A DNA stretch of 9,093 bases. Source: JARICQ01 sp964428475 (lineage in GTDB: Bacteria > Bacillota > Clostridia > Tissierellales > Tissierellaceae). The stretch is from assembly GCA_964428475.1 (NCBI GenBank), contig CAYRYO010000064.1:1-9093 (forward strand), read 5' to 3'. The notes beneath the pieces are model-generated. The model saw only the letters and a program-made list of their open reading frames with translations. It searched no databases and was not told the origin of the DNA. Below, piece after piece: positions 6,567 to 9,093 of this stretch. The first letter of the stretch is position 1. Every line of letters starts with the position of its first letter. Position numbers and translations under genes: made by a program.

Positions 6567-7907
6567 TTATACTAAATCTCCATCATCAAAGGGGTCTCCA
6601 CATTCTGGACAGAACTTTGGTGGATTTGCCTTGTTTTCAGGTTCCCAACCACATTTGTCACATTTGTACTGGGGAACTCCTGCTGGCTTCTTATTTCCAC
6701 ATTCCGAACAAAACTTGCCTTTATTTATAGCTCCACAGCTACAAGTCCAACCATCTATTTGGGGCTGTGGCTTCCCGCACTCGGCACAGAATTTACCTGT
6801 ATTTCCACTATGTCCACAAGAACATTGCCATCCACCAGAAGCTGGTGCTGATTGAGTTTGCTGAGCTTGTTGTTGCTGCTGTTGCTGCTGTTGTTGCTGT
6901 TGTCCCATCTGATACAGATTCTGGCTATTCATACCACCTGCTTGACCTGCCATGTTCATACCCATAAAAGCCATAGCTGATCCACCTTCATTGGATGCTG
7001 CACTTTGCATTGCTGCTGCCTGTGCACCTGTCAAATGTGCTGCTGCCATTGTAGGATCTCTAAATGCAGCATTACGTTGTAGTTCTTTTATCATCTGCTC
7101 ATCTTCATCGCTTGCCTTAACTGAAGACACACCAAATGATACTATTTCCAGACCACGCAAGTCGCTCCATTTCTCAGAAAGTACATCATTTAGTGCATCT
7201 GCAAGCTCCATTGTATGACCTGGCAATGCAGAATAGCGTATACCCATCTCACTTATTTTTGCAAACGCAGGCTGCAAAGCTGTCATAAGTTCAGTTTTAA
7301 GTTGCCCATCAATAATTTCACGAGTGTACTCTTCAGAAATATTGCCACAAACATTTGTGTAAAAAAGAATTGGATTCATAATTCTATAACTGTATTCTCC
7401 AAAACATCGAATTGATATATCTATATCAAGCCCAATCTTATTGTCTACAACCCTAAAAGGAACAGGACTTGGTGTTCCGTACTTGTTGCCAATCAACTCT
7501 TTGGTGTTAAAATAGTAAACACGAGTGTCCTTACCAGGACTTCCTCCAAACTTAAAGCGATCCCAAGCACTTTTAAGAGATCCACTCATATTTTCGCCAA
7601 AAGTACCTCCACCAAATAACGACGGCTCTCCACCTGCATCGAAAGTGTATTCACCAGGTTCAGCACAAAGATCAAGTATCTTGCCTTGTTCAACGATAAT
7701 CATACACTGCCCATCTGCTACTGCTATCCCAGAGCCATTAGTTATAATATTATCCTCACCCTTTTTATTGGATGAGCGTTTTGAAATACGCTTTTGTCCC
7801 TTAGTTACCAATACATCTTGATGTAAAGATTCGCAGTAAAAATACTCTTTCCACTGGTCGGCCATAACACCGCCAGCAGCACCAATTGCAGCTTTTATTA
7901 AACCCAT
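6567..7907 (-). CDS. SPFH-domain protein with polyglutamine tract and three zinc ribbons (YdjI-like)
   Basis: A 446-residue soluble SPFH-family protein of the kind often labelled virion core protein. The SPFH body spans about 60-265 and shows GSGIAVADGQCMIIVEQGKI, PGEYTFD, YYFNTKEL, FRVVDNKIGLDIDISIRCFGEYSYRI, and a helical LQPAFAKISEMGIRY. No transmembrane helix is seen, so membrane contact must come from its N-terminal helix (GLIKAAIGAAGGVM) or from partners. An Ala/Met/Gly-rich linker (about 286-335) leads into 12 consecutive glutamines (336-347). Three zinc ribbons then follow: C362/C364-C374/C377, C389/C391-C400/C403, and C416/C419-C433/C436. B. subtilis YdjI is the closest functional relative I know; it helps place PspA at the membrane. 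The ATG at 7907 follows a GGGGGAG ribosome binding site (7921-7915). First gene of the operon. Confidence 0.88.
   Translation of the reverse strand: MGLIKAAIGAAGGVMADQWKEYFYCESLHQDVLVTKGQKRISKRSSNKKGEDNIITNGSGIAVADGQCMIIVEQGKILDLCAEPGEYTFDAGGEPSLFGGGTFGENMSGSLKSAWDRFKFGGSPGKDTRVYYFNTKELIGNKYGTPSPVPFRVVDNKIGLDIDISIRCFGEYSYRIMNPILFYTNVCGNISEEYTREIIDGQLKTELMTALQPAFAKISEMGIRYSALPGHTMELADALNDVLSEKWSDLRGLEIVSFGVSSVKASDEDEQMIKELQRNAAFRDPTMAAAHLTGAQAAAMQSAASNEGGSAMAFMGMNMAGQAGGMNSQNLYQMGQQQQQQQQQQQQAQQTQSAPASGGWQCSCGHSGNTGKFCAECGKPQPQIDGWTCSCGAINKGKFCSECGNKKPAGVPQYKCDKCGWEPENKANPPKFCPECGDPFDDGDLV
6852..6902 (-). repeat. CAA/CAG trinucleotide tract encoding polyglutamine
   Basis: Read on the minus strand, 6902-6867 is twelve uninterrupted glutamine codons in mixed order (7 CAA, 5 CAG), followed by Ala, two Gln, Thr and Gln. 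The codon mixture lowers but does not remove the chance of in-frame slippage. The tract joins the low-complexity linker to the zinc-ribbon array of the SPFH protein. Confidence 0.95.
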
Positions 7908-7995
7908 TACAAATCTCCCCCTTGTATATTATTTTGATATTACTGGGTGTCTTATATTTTATGTCTTTAATTATTATTCTACATCATATTTAACT

Positions 7996-8011
7996 ATTAT
8001 TCCACAATAAT
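7996..8011. promoter_or_regulatory. Inverted repeat in the SPFH operon leader (possible operator)
   Basis: ATTATT-CCAC-AATAAT is a perfect 6-bp inverted repeat with a 4-nt centre, within the 142 bp between the LuxR-family regulator gene and the SPFH gene. It has no T-run in either direction, so it is a poor terminator; an operator is possible. The arms are pure A/T, so chance is a real alternative. I saw no confident -35/-10 pair in this gap and no TGAAAC motif of a SigW promoter. Confidence 0.25.
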
Positions 8012-8049
8012 CGTAATCTTTAGTCTATGGTTTGAAATCTTTTGAATTA

Positions 8050-9093
8050 CTATATCAAATGTGATTTTTCAGCTACTTCTTTGACTTCAGTGCGCCTCTT
8101 GACACCTAGCTTATTCAATACACGACTGACATGGGTCTTAACTGTAGATAACTTGATTCCTAATATTTCACCAATCTCTTGGTTGCTAAGATTCTGGCAT
8201 AGCAATTTAAGCACTTGGGTCTCTGCCGGAGATAGTGGCTCTATAGACTGTGTTTTCACCTTCAAGAATTTAGGATATTGAACTGCCTGCAGTCTAGTTG
8301 CAGCAGTGAGTTCGTCTAAATACACTGTGTCTTTACCCCACTTGCATTTGGTAAGCAGTGGTAAAATTGCTACACCATACTGTGCTACTGGCCAAATAAA
8401 TTTATACTCATAGCAAGTATCTAATGCTATGGATAGTTCAGACTTCCAAGTCTTATCTCCAAGGCGTTTTTGACATAAGGCCCTCAGCAATCGAATATGG
8501 ATTCCATCCATCACTCTCTCACAATGTTCACAATAAGATATTAATCTAGTTAGAAGTATTAAAGCATCCTCATACTCACCTTCACCGATTTGTACTATTG
8601 CCCGTGTGATATATTGATACCGCCACATAACCCATAGACGAACATCATTTTTGGGAGACTTTTTGTCAAGCCATATTCGCCCAGCTTCAGTGTCCCCCAT
8701 CCAGATTTGTATACGACAGAGCATTGCATCAATATTTCCCAAAAAACGTGTCTGTCCAATATCAAGGTATTTGGCACGTAAACTCCTAAGGGATTCTAAT
8801 GCAACTTGTGCATTACCTTGTGACATTTGTATCCTTACCAATAATCCAATTACAGCAAATTCTATATCTGGTGTTCCATGCACCTGTATGTCACCTAAAC
8901 GTGCCATAAGTGTGAGGAACATCCTTGATACATCTTCACCTTTTTCAAATTTACTTTCACAAATTCCACAGTCAGCAAGACCCAGGCCATCACGCCCTAA
9001 AATTCTTTCTAATGGCTTCTTCAGAGTTGCATATAGTAAATCATCTTTCTTGGACCATTCACAAAAATCCTTACCACCATTCATAACACTAGG
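8050..9093 (-). CDS. LuxR-family (MalT/LAL-type) transcriptional regulator, C-terminal part
   Basis: The frame is open to the right edge: three codons (Pro, Ser, Val) precede the first visible Met at 9084, with no stop and no ribosome binding site there. The true start therefore lies outside the window. The 347 visible residues end in a LuxR-type helix-turn-helix (from LSPAETQVLKLL through LSNQEIGEILGIKLSTVKTHV to LNKLGVKRRTEV, about residues 284-335 from that Met). The preceding about 280 residues are helical and TPR-like (FAVIGLLVRIQMSQGNAQVALESLRSL, GEGEYEDALILLTRLI), as in the sensor region of MalT-type regulators. Full-length relatives also have an N-terminal ATPase domain and about 800-900 residues. 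It ends in tandem stops TAG TAA. Arg codons include CGT and CGC, unlike the AGA/AGG-dominated helicase. It is the likely regulator of the operon that follows, by position only. Confidence 0.9.
   Translation of the reverse strand, partial: PSVMNGGKDFCEWSKKDDLLYATLKKPLERILGRDGLGLADCGICESKFEKGEDVSRMFLTLMARLGDIQVHGTPDIEFAVIGLLVRIQMSQGNAQVALESLRSLRAKYLDIGQTRFLGNIDAMLCRIQIWMGDTEAGRIWLDKKSPKNDVRLWVMWRYQYITRAIVQIGEGEYEDALILLTRLISYCEHCERVMDGIHIRLLRALCQKRLGDKTWKSELSIALDTCYEYKFIWPVAQYGVAILPLLTKCKWGKDTVYLDELTAATRLQAVQYPKFLKVKTQSIEPLSPAETQVLKLLCQNLSNQEIGEILGIKLSTVKTHVSRVLNKLGVKRRTEVKEVAEKSHLI

Noticed and set aside
6852..6902. CAA/CAG run as part of a CRISPR or other spaced array
   Set aside because: It is a continuous in-frame trinucleotide tract with no spacers.
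6631..7821. Several plus-strand open frames opposite the SPFH gene
   Set aside because: They are antisense shadows of a clear SPFH/zinc-ribbon protein; their Cys, Pro and Ala runs mirror the codons of the real gene.
8042..8281. Plus-strand open frame of 79 codons opposite the LuxR helix-turn-helix
   Set aside because: The minus-strand frame encodes a textbook LuxR helix-turn-helix; the plus-strand product shows no domain.

Overview
The window comes from a low-GC Gram-positive bacterium, most likely of the class Clostridia. The evidence is AT-rich intergenic DNA, strong AAGGAGG-type ribosome binding sites, TATAAT boxes, Firmicutes-type lipoprotein and secretory signals, and the families present (DUF4349 lipoprotein, SWIM/SNF2 helicase, a three-gene set like Bacillus subtilis ydjI/ydjG/ydjH). 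No rRNA, tRNA, CRISPR array, insertion sequence or phage structural gene is visible. Genus cannot be assigned from the sequence alone.

Layout. Bases 1-85 hold the 5' end of a minus-strand gene for a small coiled-coil-like protein, cut by the window edge. It is divergent from a plus-strand DUF4349 lipoprotein gene (233-1162). A perfect 14-bp-stem terminator at 1165-1201 separates that gene from the convergent minus-strand SNF2-family helicase gene (1237-4452). The helicase 3' end carries an exact 20-bp tandem duplication across its stop codon. A second perfect hairpin (4555-4597) closes the next transcription unit.

That unit is a minus-strand run of three genes: an SPFH-domain protein with a polyglutamine tract and three C-terminal zinc ribbons (6567-7907), a double zinc-ribbon protein with a C-terminal membrane anchor (5431-6510), and a secreted/membrane TPM-domain protein (4639-5418). 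Together they resemble the YdjI, YdjG and YdjH proteins that in B. subtilis sit beside PspA in a cell-envelope stress operon. No PspA gene is present here. The likely picture is a membrane-associated complex: the SPFH scaffold on the cytoplasmic face, the zinc-ribbon protein anchored by its tail, and the TPM protein with its main domain outside.

Upstream on the same strand, 8050-9093 encodes the C-terminal part of a large MalT/LAL-type LuxR-family regulator. Its N-terminal part lies beyond the right edge. It is the obvious candidate regulator of the three-gene operon, but that link is inference. The right half of the window (from about 5.4 kb) is visibly richer in G+C than the helicase region.
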